From: Alysiella filiformis | Lineage (GTDB): Bacteria; Pseudomonadota; Gammaproteobacteria; Burkholderiales; Neisseriaceae | Direction: 5' to 3' | Assembly (NCBI RefSeq): GCF_014054525.1 | Contig: NZ_CP059564.1 | Location: 258,357-322,356 of the forward strand | DNA: 64,000 bases | Shown: positions 38,801 through 47,437 of the stretch, in pieces | Layout of the letters: every line of letters starts with the position of its first letter | How positions within the stretch are numbered: the stretch's first letter is position 1 | The notes under the pieces: model-generated | Seen by the model: only the letters and a program-made list of their open reading frames with translations | Database searches by the model: none | What the model was told of the DNA's origin: nothing | Position numbers and translations under genes: made by a program

Positions 38801-40257
38801 GCCGTGATTTTGCCTTTGGTGTTATCGGATTGTGCGGTTTGGTCGCCTTTGGCAATTTCAACGTGCGCCACGATTTTGTTTTCGCCCTGATTTTGAACCA
38901 GCGTGCCATTTTCCACTTCGGCAAACCAGATGGTCTTATCGGGCGATACCGTGGCAGGCACTTTGGTATTGCCAATCATCAGATACACTTCAACCTTATC
39001 CAAATCGGCATTATTGGGATTGACTTTACCTGTAATCAACGATTTTTCGTTGCGATTTTCTTGGTTAATCGGGTCAATTTTGATAATGGTTACGCTTGGG
39101 TCATTCAATTTTGTGGTGGGTTGGGTATCTGCTGGTTTTGTGTCTGCTGGTTTGGTATCTGCTGGTTTTGTGTCCGCAGGCTTGGTATCCGCTGGTTTTG
39201 TATCCGCTGGTTTTGTATCCGCAGGTTTGGTATCTGCTGGTTTTGTGTCCGCAGGTTTGGTATCTGCTGGTTTCGTGTCCGCAGGTTTGGTATCTGCTGG
39301 TTTTGTGTCCGCAGGTTTGGTATCTGCTGGTTTTGTGTCCGCAGGTTTGGTATCTGCTGGTTTTGTGTCCGCAGGTTTGGTATCTGCTGGTTTTGTGTCC
39401 GCAGGTTTGGTATCTGCTGGCTTGGTTTCCGCAGGTTTGGTTTCCGTGGGTTGGGTATCAACAGGCTGGCTGTTATCCAACACATTATAGCGATTAACGG
39501 CAGCTTCCTTGCCATGCGTGGTTGCGCCTGTTTCGGGATTGATTGCCAACACGCTGGCTGCCACATTGAATGTACCTTTTTCATTTGCCAAATCGGTGCC
39601 GTTTACTGCCAACGTCCAAGTGTTGCCCACCACGGTGGCTTTTTGTGGCGTTTTATTGTTTACCGATACCCAAACATCGGCTTTATCGCCTTGCTGCAAA
39701 CCCGCAATACTGCCTGAAAGCGTGTAGGTTTGCTTAACGTCAGATAATTGAATATCATCAATTTTATCAATGCTCACGCTCAAAGTGGCGGTACTGGATT
39801 CTGCCGTTTTTTCGGGTGTGTTGGATTCGGTGTTTTTGCTGGGGCTGCTGCCGTCTTTATCGCGATTCCACAAAGCCACGGCGGTTACGCCTGCCACCAA
39901 TGCGCTGCCCACCGCCGCCGCCACTTCCGAGGCAAACAAGGGTACTGCCGCAATGGCTTTATCGCTGGTCATCAAGGTGTTGCCTGCATCGGCAACGTAA
40001 TCCATGTTTTGTACGGGATTTTTGTCGTAGTAATCAATCAAAATCAATTCGGGTTCGCCGTCTTTTTCTTTGTTGGCGTAAACCAGCAAGTTGTCGCCCG
40101 AACGTTCCACAACGGGGTGGGTGATTAACTGACCTTGTTCATCGTAAATTTGGTATTCGGTATTGCGTTCGGCTTGTAATTGAGCGCGACCGTTGTCGGT
40201 TAATTGTCCTGATTTGCTTTGACCATTTTGGGTAATGCGTAAGGTGTAGTTTGCCAT
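35878..40257 (-). CDS. Type I secreted Ig-repeat adhesin with TKPAD spacer
   Basis: 1459 residues, no Sec signal. An N-terminal domain (residues 1-85, BapA-prefix-like) is followed by a hydrophobic segment (FASEVAAAVGSALVAGVTA near 110-130) and a stalk. Residues about 275-380 are some twenty TKPAD repeats. Then come eight or so bacterial Ig-like domains, often with VSGSLK, and a C-terminal RTX-type secretion region (SYDADGKGDGAAT) ending DQSHFIIA. A retained or shed adhesin of the LapA/BapA kind is likely. Its C-terminus matches the two proteases at the right end. No exporter genes are near. Confidence 0.85.
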   Translation of the reverse strand: MANYTLRITQNGQSKSGQLTDNGRAQLQAERNTEYQIYDEQGQLITHPVVERSGDNLLVYANKEKDGEPELILIDYYDKNPVQNMDYVADAGNTLMTSDKAIAAVPLFASEVAAAVGSALVAGVTAVALWNRDKDGSSPSKNTESNTPEKTAESSTATLSVSIDKIDDIQLSDVKQTYTLSGSIAGLQQGDKADVWVSVNNKTPQKATVVGNTWTLAVNGTDLANEKGTFNVAASVLAINPETGATTHGKEAAVNRYNVLDNSQPVDTQPTETKPAETKPADTKPADTKPADTKPADTKPADTKPADTKPADTKPADTKPADTKPADTKPADTKPADTKPADTKPADTKPADTKPADTKPADTKPADTKPADTKPADTQPTTKLNDPSVTIIKIDPINQENRNEKSLITGKVNPNNADLDKVEVYLMIGNTKVPATVSPDKTIWFAEVENGTLVQNQGENKIVAHVEIAKGDQTAQSDNTKGKITAWNDTTTPNPDSNVDTYFVDTRISKPTITIDKAPSAIVKGQEEETYTVSGSLKNIDSDVDVNDIAVTLQINGKPVSEPIQISPSKDAWWVSLPVAELTSKDGNNEIIAGVSVQDQVQNSNASDAAPAQYIVLNEPDVTVRPIAPINQANQNGTTTLTGKVDVNNDKVDNVVVKVSINQGEPIVAQLSDDKKSWILPNVPNKDLIGDSNAPHTIVATVEIQKGTAKAENNNILSKITDPAENTAEFVVDTQISKPTITIDDVKDITQGKEQDSYTITGTLGNIDADVKLENIAISLQLKGTDDINSGTANVVTTTPNSPLSIDLAKKTWSFKVDKDWLKTNVLGEKTLTASIQVTDQAGNTAVNQQPDAKATDTFKVLADPSAPAALNKPSITIEAIPPFNAESKKSILTQIVGKFNVNNENVLPDEVQITLEVNGQKAFAVDKDSINIANGSWTALMDIATLTKQEGNVPIKAIVTINKNGQTVSADNTESPISANNVKEFVVDTQISTPEIDIKPLPNIEKGKEQDQYTVSGSLKKIDSDVDVKDVTVTLQINGKDVDVPVTVSADKTSWSANVKGSNLAANVGDQQSVSAHVSVKDHANNIATATPAQANYNVTAAKPVLPEIKIDAITEDEIALLNQFFGASQNKEITGKLVNVPAGAAPVVEVTVGGKSYKATVTGDTWRVEVPKSTLTERSKHEVVAKLTVNGASDTDTAAFYVIDPDITINNNPIHITQSNLNGTTTLTGTYDVNGADKKEVLVQIGKGTTGSGMETVLKSFSSQDADNPVILNDDNTWTITVKNSDLAFEVGDSKTLAVGAKVVFTEGTQTGDKFTSFGYQSDVVAPKTSPFIISNLVDDDGSHNLGLISSSIDVSAHNGSVSGSDGVKDTFVFSKVLDGSIAQIAHFNAHEDKLQLSSEVFSALSNTMSDFADYVQYNAATGALSYDADGKGDGAATQFAQLSKDLDIDQSHFIIA
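39125..39444. repeat. 15-bp tandem repeat coding TKPAD
   Basis: About twenty units, mostly in a 30-bp double unit (GTATCTGCTGG... then GTGTCCGCAGG...). Unit length is a multiple of three, so slippage would change spacer length without breaking the frame. Open frames on the other strand here are by-products. Confidence 0.9.
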
Positions 40258-40530
40258 TTTGAGAAGTCCTATTTAAAAAAATAATCATTTTGTGTCAGAT
40301 TGATTGGATAAAGCAATTTGAATGCCACCACGCCCCAAACCAGCCTGTCCAACCCACGCGCACAATGGCACAAAATCGGTCTTTTTAAATTGAATACTTT
40401 GATAAATAAGAGAAAAAACCCAATCCGCTCTTGTCAAAATTAAAGAAATTTAAGTCAGTTTTACAAAGCATAAACATTGGGTAAAACGCTTTTTCAGGCT
40501 GCCTTTCGCTACCCCACAAACAATGAATTT

Positions 40531-40572
40531 TGCCTTCGGCGACTTACTTTTTAAAAAAGTAAGCCAAATCAA
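40531..40572. repeat. Dispersed GCCTTCGGCGACTTAC hairpin repeat
   Basis: Same sequence as 5350-5395, upstream of the adhesin gene and next to the palindromic element at 40621. 40258-40530 contains AT-rich sequence and part of a DUS, likely the adhesin promoter region; no gene seen. Confidence 0.7.
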
Positions 40573-40620
40573 TGAATGCTCAACGATTTTGTGCTGATAA
40601 AAAACATTTCAGGCAGCCTG

Positions 40621-40772
40621 AAACCTTTGCAAAACCTACTTTTAAACTGACGTAGGGGCGGATTTCATATCCGCCCTTTTTTCAATTTATTGATAAGAAT
40701 GAAAATTTCTGCGAACCTAAACGGGGCAGATATGAAATCTGCCCCTACAAACCGAGTTTTGCAAAGGTTTCA
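40621..40772. repeat. Palindromic element, intact reference copy
   Basis: AACCTTTGCAAAACCTACTT on the left and GAGTTTTGCAAAGGTTTCA on the right, with inner GTAGGGGCGGATTTC and GAAATCTGCCCCTAC. TTATTGATAA occurs once in the middle, which makes it the empty site for the 3611-3783 insertion. Confidence 0.75.
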
Positions 40773-40798
40773 GCCTGAAAAACAAAATCGCACCTCTT

Positions 40799-41185
40799 CT
40801 ATTTAACGCGATGTGGCGTAAACCGCGCTTTGGCAGGCATGCGCTCGGCAATCCGCGCACGATTGGCTGCCAATGCCGTTTCGGTGGGCTGATAATCGCG
40901 CCACAAATCGGGATTTTGCGGCAAATTGTCTGCCCAACGGTTTTGCACATTAAAGCCACGCGCCAAACATTCTTGGTGCAACGCGGCATACCTTTTTTGT
41001 AAAAACAACAGTTTATCAAAGAAAAAACGCACATGACCTTCACCCAATTTGTAATCGGCAGGCTGCCCACGCAAATGGTAACGTCCTTGGGCAACCGCAT
41101 TGGGAATGCGTGTGAGTTCACAGTGTTCGGCGAGCAAATGTTGGTCGCACAATTCGCTGGGGGGAACAAGGTTGATGCGTGTCAT
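40799..41185 (-). CDS. Pyrimidine dimer DNA glycosylase, T4 endonuclease V type
   Basis: 128 residues. MTRINLVPPSELCDQHLLAE aligns with T4 DenV (MTRINLTLVSELADQHLMAE). Thr2, the Schiff-base nucleophile once Met is removed, and Glu23 are both present; GEGHVRFFFDKLLFLQKRY matches the DenV core. It excises UV photoproducts by cutting the glycosyl bond and then the AP site. A phage-type repair gene in a chromosome; it points to past transfer. Divergent from recQ with 79 bp between starts. Confidence 0.88.
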   Translation of the reverse strand: MTRINLVPPSELCDQHLLAEHCELTRIPNAVAQGRYHLRGQPADYKLGEGHVRFFFDKLLFLQKRYAALHQECLARGFNVQNRWADNLPQNPDLWRDYQPTETALAANRARIAERMPAKARFTPHRVK

Positions 41186-41264
41186 ATTGTGGGTGCTGTG
41201 GGCGAAAAAAACGCGATTGTATCATGTTAAAATGCCCCATTTTTGAAAATTCAGGCAGCCTGAA

Positions 41265-43082
41265 ATGTCGCAAACAGCCCAACACATCTTGCAAGAAACT
41301 TTCGGTTATCCCCATTTTCGCGGCAGACAAGCCGAAATTGTGGCAACCCTTTTGCGTGGCGACAACGCATTGGTACTCATGCCCACAGGTGGCGGAAAAT
41401 CACTTTGTTATCAAATACCTGCCCTAATACGCAATGGGGTCGCCATAGTCGTGTCGCCACTCATTGCGCTGATGGACGACCAAGTGGCAAACCTACGCGC
41501 AGCAGGCGTACACGCGGCGGCGGTACACAGTGGCACGCCCCCCGAAACCGTGCGCCAATTGGCAGACGACATTCATTCAGGCAGCCTAAAATTGCTTTAC
41601 GTTGCCCCCGAACGCCTTGTTTCCGAACGCTTTTTAAAATTTTTGGACAACACCCAAATCAGCCTGTTTGCCATAGATGAAGCCCATTGCGTCAGCCAAT
41701 GGGGTCATGATTTTCGTCCAGAATATCAACAACTTGGCATACTTGCCGAGCGTTATCCGCACATTCCGCGCATTGCCCTCACCGCCACCGCCGATGCCGA
41801 AACCCGTGCCGACATGAAACATTATCTCAAACTGGAAAACGCGCCCGAATTTGTGTCCAGCTTTGACCGCCCCAATATTTATTACCAAGTCATAGAAAAA
41901 AACAATGGCAAAAAGCAATTACTGGATTTCATCAAAAAACAAATGAACGGACAAAGCGGCATTGTTTATTGTTTGAGCCGCAAAAGTGTGGAAGACGTTG
42001 CCGCCTTTTTGTGTGAACACGGCTTGAATGCCCTGCCCTATCACGCGGGCTTGCCTTTGGCAATTCGCCAAGAAAATCAACATCGTTTTACCCACGAAGA
42101 CAACATCATTGTGGTCGCCACCGTTGCCTTTGGCATGGGCATAGACAAACCCGATGTGCGCTTTGTTGCCCATTTGGATATGCCGCAAAGCATTGAACAT
42201 TTCTATCAAGAAAGCGGACGCGCTGGGCGAGATGGGCTGCCTGCGGTCAGTTGGCTGTGCTATGGCATGAATGTGCTGGTGTTGCTCAAAGAGCGCATTA
42301 TGGAAAGCCAAGCATCTGATTTACAAAAACAAATTGAATTACAAAAACTCAATGCCATGTTTGATGTGTGCGAAACGGCTGCCTGTCGCCGCCAACTTTT
42401 GTTGCGGCATTTTGGCGAAGAATCGGCACCTTGCGGAAATTGCGATAATTGTTTGCACCCCCCTGAAAAATTTGACGGCACACAAATTGTCCAAAAATTA
42501 TTGAGTTGCGTCTATCGCGTGGGGCAGCAATTTGCGGCAGGCTATGTGATTGATGTTTTGCGTGGCAAATCAAACGATTGGATTGAACGAATGGGGCATC
42601 ACACCTTGTCCACCTTTGGCATAGGTGCCAATTTGAGCGACAAAGATTGGCGCAATGTGGTGCGACAATGTATCGGATTGGGATTATTAAACAATGACAT
42701 ACACAATCATCAAGCCCTGATTTTAACCCCAGCCGCCAAACCCATTTTACGCGGCGAAGAAAAAGTGCTGCTGCGCCCACTCAAACGCGAAAAAGCCGCC
42801 ACCAAAGTCGCCAAAACCGACACTTGGCTGCGTACCGAACGCGAAGAGCGTTTGTATCAGGCTTTGAAACAATGGCGTTTGCAAAGGGCAAAAGCAGACG
42901 ATGTGCCCGCTTATGTGATTTTTGGCGACAAAACCCTGCGCGACATCGTGCAAACGCTGCCTGAAAACCATGCCGATTTAAGCCAAATTTATGGCTTGGG
43001 TGCCGCCAAAATCGATAAATTGGGCGATGAGATTTTACAAATCGTGGCAGATTGGGGTTCAGGCAGCCTGAAATCAGACTAA
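41265..43082 (+). CDS. recQ: ATP-dependent DNA helicase RecQ
   Basis: 605 residues. Walker A PTGGGKSLCYQ near residue 46, DEAHCVSQWGHDFRP near 147, the RecQ zinc site (CETAACRRQ, CGNCDNC) near 370-400, a winged-helix domain and one HRDC domain at about 520-600. It unwinds forks and recombination intermediates. One HRDC only; gonococcal RecQ is known for three. The C-terminus ends in DUS-coded GSGSLKSD. Confidence 0.96.
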   Translation: MSQTAQHILQETFGYPHFRGRQAEIVATLLRGDNALVLMPTGGGKSLCYQIPALIRNGVAIVVSPLIALMDDQVANLRAAGVHAAAVHSGTPPETVRQLADDIHSGSLKLLYVAPERLVSERFLKFLDNTQISLFAIDEAHCVSQWGHDFRPEYQQLGILAERYPHIPRIALTATADAETRADMKHYLKLENAPEFVSSFDRPNIYYQVIEKNNGKKQLLDFIKKQMNGQSGIVYCLSRKSVEDVAAFLCEHGLNALPYHAGLPLAIRQENQHRFTHEDNIIVVATVAFGMGIDKPDVRFVAHLDMPQSIEHFYQESGRAGRDGLPAVSWLCYGMNVLVLLKERIMESQASDLQKQIELQKLNAMFDVCETAACRRQLLLRHFGEESAPCGNCDNCLHPPEKFDGTQIVQKLLSCVYRVGQQFAAGYVIDVLRGKSNDWIERMGHHTLSTFGIGANLSDKDWRNVVRQCIGLGLLNNDIHNHQALILTPAAKPILRGEEKVLLRPLKREKAATKVAKTDTWLRTEREERLYQALKQWRLQRAKADDVPAYVIFGDKTLRDIVQTLPENHADLSQIYGLGAAKIDKLGDEILQIVADWGSGSLKSD

Positions 43083-43125
43083 ATGAGAACCATTTCCATT
43101 TTATCCAGCATAATCAAGCACTAAA

Positions 43126-43154
43126 TGTTTACTCGGCAAAAATTTTGCTATAAT
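43126..43154 (+). promoter_or_regulatory. Likely sigma-70 promoter of hemA
   Basis: TGTTTA at 43126-43131, 17-bp spacer, TATAAT at 43149-43154 with an upstream TG extension (TTTTGCTATAAT). The hemA start is 31 bp further. Confidence 0.7.
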
Positions 43155-43185
43155 TGCCCATCATCACAATAAACACAAAACCACC

Positions 43186-44451
43186 ATGCGACTGACCACC
43201 ATTGGTTTAAACCACCAAACCGCGCCCGTTGCCATACGCGAGCAACTGGCTTTTTCTGCCGAAAATTTGCCCCACGCTGTCCGCAATTTGGCGGACACCG
43301 CCGCCGCCGAAGCCCTGATTTTGTCCACTTGCAATCGCACCGAATTGTATTGCGTGGGCGATGCCGAACAAATCATTGATTGGTGGGCAAATTACCACGG
43401 TTTTCAGGCAGCCGAAATTCGCCCCTATTTGTATGTACACGGTTGCAGCGAAACCATTCGCCATGCCTTTCGCGTGGCTTGTGGCTTGGACAGCATGGTG
43501 CTGGGCGAACCACAAATTTTGGGTCAAATGAAAGACGCTTTGCGCGTTGCCGAACAAGAAGACTGCTTGGGCACATGGCTCAACGGTTTGTTTCAAAAAA
43601 CATTTGCCACCGCCAAAGAAGTACGCAGCCACACCAGCGTGGGCGACAGCACCGTGTCTATGGCATCGGCTGCCGTGAAAATGGCAGAGCAACAATTTGG
43701 CGATTTGAGCGCGAAAAACGTGCTGTTTGTGGGCGCAGGCGAAATGATTGAATTGGTGGCAACTTATTTTGCCGCCAAAAATCCACAACGCATTACCATC
43801 GCCAATCGCAGTTTGCCACGCGCCGAAAATCTGTGCCAACGCTTGCAACTTGCCCAAGATGTGCGTTTGCTCCAAGATTTGCCTGATATTTTGGCAGATT
43901 ATGATATTGTGATTGCCTCTACCGCATCAAATCTGCCCATTATTGATGCGCAAATGGTGCAAAATGCCATGAACCAACGCCAAAATCAAGCCATGTTTAT
44001 GCTGGATTTGGCGGTTCCACGCGACATCGCCCCCCAAGTGGCACAAATTTCAGGCGTGCATTTGCACACGGTGGACGACATCGCCGCCATCGTGCAAAAC
44101 GGCAAAGCCTCACGCCGCGAAGCCGCCGCCGCCGCCGAACACATGGTGGGGCAAAAAGTGGCAGAATTCATTGGCTGGCAACAAAGTCGCCAACGTGTGC
44201 CTTTGATTTGCGCTTTGCGTAACGAAGGCGAACGCGCTCGCCAACAAGTGCTTGAAAATGCAATGAAACAACTCGCTCGCGGTGCCAGCCCCGAAGAGGT
44301 GTTGGAACGCCTGTCGGTGCAATTAACCAACAAGCTGCTCCACGCCCCCACTCGTTTGCTCAACAAAGGCGAAGATTCGGGTTTGGTGGACGCGGTGTCG
44401 GCAATTTACCGTTTGCATCACGCCAAGCCTTCAAGCAATCGTTTGATTTAA
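43186..44451 (+). CDS. hemA: Glutamyl-tRNA reductase
   Basis: 421 residues. First committed step of tetrapyrrole synthesis by the C5 route: reduces Glu-tRNA to glutamate semialdehyde. GLNHQTAPVAIRE near the start, catalytic Cys49 in STCNRTE, NADPH site FVGAGEMIEL, and the dimerisation tail. Monocistronic with its own promoter. Confidence 0.97.
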   Translation: MRLTTIGLNHQTAPVAIREQLAFSAENLPHAVRNLADTAAAEALILSTCNRTELYCVGDAEQIIDWWANYHGFQAAEIRPYLYVHGCSETIRHAFRVACGLDSMVLGEPQILGQMKDALRVAEQEDCLGTWLNGLFQKTFATAKEVRSHTSVGDSTVSMASAAVKMAEQQFGDLSAKNVLFVGAGEMIELVATYFAAKNPQRITIANRSLPRAENLCQRLQLAQDVRLLQDLPDILADYDIVIASTASNLPIIDAQMVQNAMNQRQNQAMFMLDLAVPRDIAPQVAQISGVHLHTVDDIAAIVQNGKASRREAAAAAEHMVGQKVAEFIGWQQSRQRVPLICALRNEGERARQQVLENAMKQLARGASPEEVLERLSVQLTNKLLHAPTRLLNKGEDSGLVDAVSAIYRLHHAKPSSNRLI

Positions 44452-44494
44452 TGAGATAAATGGCGGGTGGTGCAATTCATCTTATTCCCCAATT

Positions 44495-44541
44495 CAGGCT
44501 GCCTGAAAGACCCATGTGGTTGTTTTCAGGCAGCCTGAATT
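44495..44541. terminator. DUS-pair hairpin after hemA
   Basis: TTCAGGCTGCCTGAAAGACC, then GGTTGTTTTCAGGCAGCCTG. The stem is a DUS pair; no strong T run follows. Confidence 0.6.
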
Positions 44542-44679
44542 TTTCAGCAACACCATTTTGAGCATACACCCAAAAACAAAATCGCCCTTCTAAAATAAGA
44601 AAACTAATAACTGTTAAATAAAAAAATAATTGAACAAACATTTAGACTTCCCAATTTATCACAATTAGGATAAATCATC

Positions 44680-45285
44680 ATGGGTACAAGTTTTGCAGAA
44701 AGGGTAAAAGAACGCAGAACAGAATTGGCATTAAGCCAATCGGCATTAGCCAAACGCGCCAAAGTCAGCCAAGGCACCATTGCACAAATTGAACTGGGAT
44801 TGAGCCAAGGCTCTGGAAAAATTGTGGATTTGGCTTTGGCTCTTGGCGTGAGTCCCGAATGGCTGTTGTACGGCAAAAATCCACCGCACACATTAACCCA
44901 ATCTCCCCACCCAAGCCATTCAGACTTCATCACCCACACAAACAGCGACATGGGCTTAAAGAAAACCTTTTGTTTATCAAAATATTGGGATTGTGATTAT
45001 TTGGATTTCATCAAAGCAAACGATGAGAGCATGTCGCCAACCATTACCATTTTTGATGATGTCATTTTTAATCGCTTGGAAACCAACAAAACAGAAAACG
45101 GCATTTTTGTCATCAAACGCACAAGTGGCACCATCATCATCAGACGATTGATTTTGGATTCACAACGCTGGCTTTATCGGAGCGATAATTTAGATAAAAC
45201 ACGTTATTCTGATGTCTTTGAAAATGTGGGCGATGAAATTTTAGGCAAAGTGATTTGGCGCGGTGGCGGCAATTCATTCAATTAA
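44680..45285 (+). CDS. XRE-family regulator with S24 (LexA/CI-like) C-terminal domain
   Basis: 201 residues. HTH at about 7-62 (LALSQSALAKRAKVSQGTIAQIE), then an S24 peptidase-like domain with DESMSPT holding the would-be nucleophile Ser117. The position usually taken by the catalytic Lys (VKRL) reads IIRRL here, with Arg, so self-cleavage may be lost. Phage-CI-like repressors look like this. The upstream 44560-44670 is AT-rich, with TAACTGTTA as a possible operator half. No phage genes are adjacent, so it may be a domesticated remnant. Confidence 0.8.
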   Translation: MGTSFAERVKERRTELALSQSALAKRAKVSQGTIAQIELGLSQGSGKIVDLALALGVSPEWLLYGKNPPHTLTQSPHPSHSDFITHTNSDMGLKKTFCLSKYWDCDYLDFIKANDESMSPTITIFDDVIFNRLETNKTENGIFVIKRTSGTIIIRRLILDSQRWLYRSDNLDKTRYSDVFENVGDEILGKVIWRGGGNSFN

Positions 45286-45508
45286 TGTGAAAATATTGCT
45301 TTCAGGCTGCGTTGAGCCATGCTCCGCGATGAAATCATGTGAATTTAAACAAAAAAGTCTTGTATTTTGCACCGCCCACTTTTGGGGTGGGCGGTCGCAA
45401 ATCCCCAATCTCAAAAAGTGCAAATCAAAAATTGTTCATTGGCACAATACGCGGATATTTTGGACACATGGAACAACCCTGAACACGATTCCAAATGGGC
45501 AAAAGAAA

Positions 45509-45539
45509 ACCGCCTAAACGATTGTTTAGGCGGTTTAAA
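45509..45539. terminator. Rho-independent terminator
   Basis: AACCGCCTAAAC GATT GTTTAGGCGGTT then TTAAATTT. It serves either the regulator gene from the left or the tRNA from the right. 45286-45508 has an open frame (AQYADILDTWNNPEHDSKW) but no start or homology that I can support. Confidence 0.8.
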
Positions 45540-45541
45540 TT

Positions 45542-45617
45542 TGGCTCCCCGAGCTGGGCTCGAACCAGCGACCTGCGGATTAACAGTCCGTCGCTCTACC
45601 GACTGAGCTATCAGGGA
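45542..45617 (-). tRNA. tRNA-Asn (anticodon GTT)
   Basis: Minus strand: TCCCTGATAGCTCAGTCGGT start, anticodon loop CTGTTAA giving GTT, T arm GGTTCGAGCC, encoded CCA. 76 nt. Confidence 0.97.
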
Positions 45618-45710
45618 ATTGATTTAGCGAATTATACGCGAAATAAAAAATCTGTCAAATACCCAATCTGGTTATTTTTTTAAGATTTTGTTTTGATAAG
45701 AAATTTAATT

Positions 45711-46532
45711 TTACACACCGCGCAATAATTCGTTTACGCTGGTTTTGGCGCGGGTTTGCGCGTCCACTTTTTTCACAATCACGGCACAATACAGGCTGTG
45801 GCTACCGTCTTGGCTAGGCAGGCTGCCTGAAACCACCACCGAACCTGCTGGCACGCGACCATAATGGATTTCGCCTGTTTCGCGGTCGTAGATTTTGGTG
45901 GATTGTCCGATGTACACGCCCATGGAAATCACGCTGCCTTCTTCCACAATCACCCCTTCTACAATTTCGGAACGCGCACCGATGAAACAGTTGTCTTCAA
46001 TGATGGTGGGGCTGGCTTGCAAGGGTTCCAACACGCCACCAATGCCCACGCCACCGCTCAAATGCACGTTTTTGCCGATTTGGGCGCAAGAACCAACTGT
46101 TGCCCAAGTGTCCACCATTGCGCCTTCGTCCACATACGCGCCGATGTTCACATACGATGGCATCAGCACCACGTTTTTGCCCACGAAACTGCCACGGCGT
46201 GCCACCGCACCTGGTACGGCACGGAAACCTGCTGCCTGAAAATCGGCTTGTGTCCAAGTGGCGAATTTGGTTGGTACTTTGTCAAAAAATTGGTTCACGC
46301 CATCGCCCAAAATCACGTTGTCTTGAATGCGGAATGAGAGCAACACGGCTTTTTTTGCCCACTCGTTCACTTTCCATTTGCCCACGCTTTCGCGCTCGGC
46401 AACGCGCAGGCTGCCTGAATCCAGTTGGCGCAGGGTTTCCAACACGGCTTCTTTCACTTCGGGCGTTACGGTTGCGGGGGTGATGTTGGCGCGGTCTTCA
46501 AACGCGGTTTCAATGATTTGTTGTAAAGACAT
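45711..46532 (-). CDS. dapD: Tetrahydrodipicolinate N-succinyltransferase
   Basis: 273 residues from ATG 46532 (AAAGGAAAAACC upstream); an earlier frame start (MNPFFKG) lies beyond the RBS and is rejected. Left-handed beta-helix hexapeptide repeats through the middle ([31 protein letters not shown]). Part of the succinylase route to lysine and diaminopimelate for cell-wall synthesis. [10 protein letters not shown] near the end contains a DUS. Confidence 0.96.
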   Translation of the reverse strand: MSLQQIIETAFEDRANITPATVTPEVKEAVLETLRQLDSGSLRVAERESVGKWKVNEWAKKAVLLSFRIQDNVILGDGVNQFFDKVPTKFATWTQADFQAAGFRAVPGAVARRGSFVGKNVVLMPSYVNIGAYVDEGAMVDTWATVGSCAQIGKNVHLSGGVGIGGVLEPLQASPTIIEDNCFIGARSEIVEGVIVEEGSVISMGVYIGQSTKIYDRETGEIHYGRVPAGSVVVSGSLPSQDGSHSLYCAVIVKKVDAQTRAKTSVNELLRGV

Positions 46533-46649
46533 GGTTTTTCCTTTAAAAAATGGATTCACAAAAAATGGAATTGTAACGCAAAATCACATCAATCAGATTG
46601 AAACACGCTAAAATAACGTTTTGTTTTTTCAAATCAGAAAGAAAAATTG

Positions 46650-47111
46650 ATGAAAAACATTTTATTTGTGTGCTTGGGCAACATTTGCCGTTCGCCCATG
46701 GCAGAATATGTGTTCCGCGATATGGCGGCGCAACGCGGCATTCAGGCAGCCTGCAAAAGTGCAGGCACATCGGGTTGGCACAATGGCGAAACCATGCACT
46801 GCGGCACAGCCGATATTTTGGACGGCATGAACATTGATTCACGCGATTTTGTCAGCAGCCAAGTGCCAGACGATTGTATGCAAGTGTATGATTATGTGTT
46901 GGTTATGGACGACAACAATTTGCGCGATATGCAAAAACGTTTTGGCAAAAATCCGCACAAATTGTTCAAAATCACCGATTTGCTGCCTGAAAACAGCCCA
47001 CACGACCACGTTCCCGACCCATGGTACACAGGCAATTTTGTGCAAACGCGCGAAATTGTGTCGCAATGCTGCGCCATTTTGTGCGACAAATTGCAAAAAG
47101 GCGAAATGTGA
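46650..47111 (+). CDS. Low-molecular-weight protein tyrosine phosphatase
   Basis: 153 residues from ATG 46650. P loop VCLGNICRS gives the Cys8-x5-Arg14 site, and the general acid is in VPDPWYTG near residue 123. LMW-PTPs in bacteria often act with a tyrosine kinase on capsule or exopolysaccharide export, or on arsenate; no such partner is seen here. Its own RBS is weak (GAAAAATTG). Confidence 0.9.
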   Translation: MKNILFVCLGNICRSPMAEYVFRDMAAQRGIQAACKSAGTSGWHNGETMHCGTADILDGMNIDSRDFVSSQVPDDCMQVYDYVLVMDDNNLRDMQKRFGKNPHKLFKITDLLPENSPHDHVPDPWYTGNFVQTREIVSQCCAILCDKLQKGEM

Positions 47112-47164
47112 ATAACGTGTTAAAATGGCACGTTTTTTGCATTTCAGACCGCTTTTTTGGGATT

Positions 47165-47394
47165 TTTTTGCCTTCGGCGACTTACTTTTTAAAAAAGTAA
47201 GCCAAATAATCAACCCACATTCTGTTGCTGTTTCAAATTTAAAATGCAGACAGCCTGAAAATTTTTACAAATGACTTTGTTGTATGAAAAAAATCACTTT
47301 CAGGCTGCCTGAAAATGTTTTTTCAAAACAAACTCGTTGGGCTTTTATTTATTTGGCTTACTTTTTTAAAAAGTAAGTCGCCGAAGGCAAAAAA
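47165..47394. repeat. Inverted pair of the GCCTTCGGCGACTTAC repeat
   Basis: One copy at 47165-47209 and the same sequence inverted at 47351-47394, about 140 bp apart, in the 326-bp gap between the phosphatase gene and ffh. The space between holds degenerate and full DUS copies and nothing else recognisable. The frame read through the right copy (IWLTFLKSKSPKAK) is a by-product. Confidence 0.75.
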
Positions 47395-47437
47395 CCCAAA
47401 AAGGCAGCCTGAAAATCATTTTTTTAAGGAATCAACC

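Noticed and set aside
39125-39444. CRISPR-like regular repeats
   Set aside because: Units are 15 bp without unique spacers and are translated as part of the adhesin. No cas genes in the window.
39096-39584. Long open frames on the plus strand and in another frame across the TKPAD repeats
   Set aside because: A 15-bp repeat keeps several frames open at once; the peptides are low complexity, and only the minus-strand frame connects to Ig-like domains and a secretion signal.
45367-45606. Frame ending in APRAGLEPATCGL across tRNA-Asn
   Set aside because: This peptide is the usual artefact of reading a tRNA gene; no RBS and a terminator lies inside the frame.
46839-47213. Minus-strand frame with IWLTFLKSKSPKAK
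   Set aside because: It reads through the GCCTTCGGCGACTTAC repeat and antisense to the phosphatase gene.
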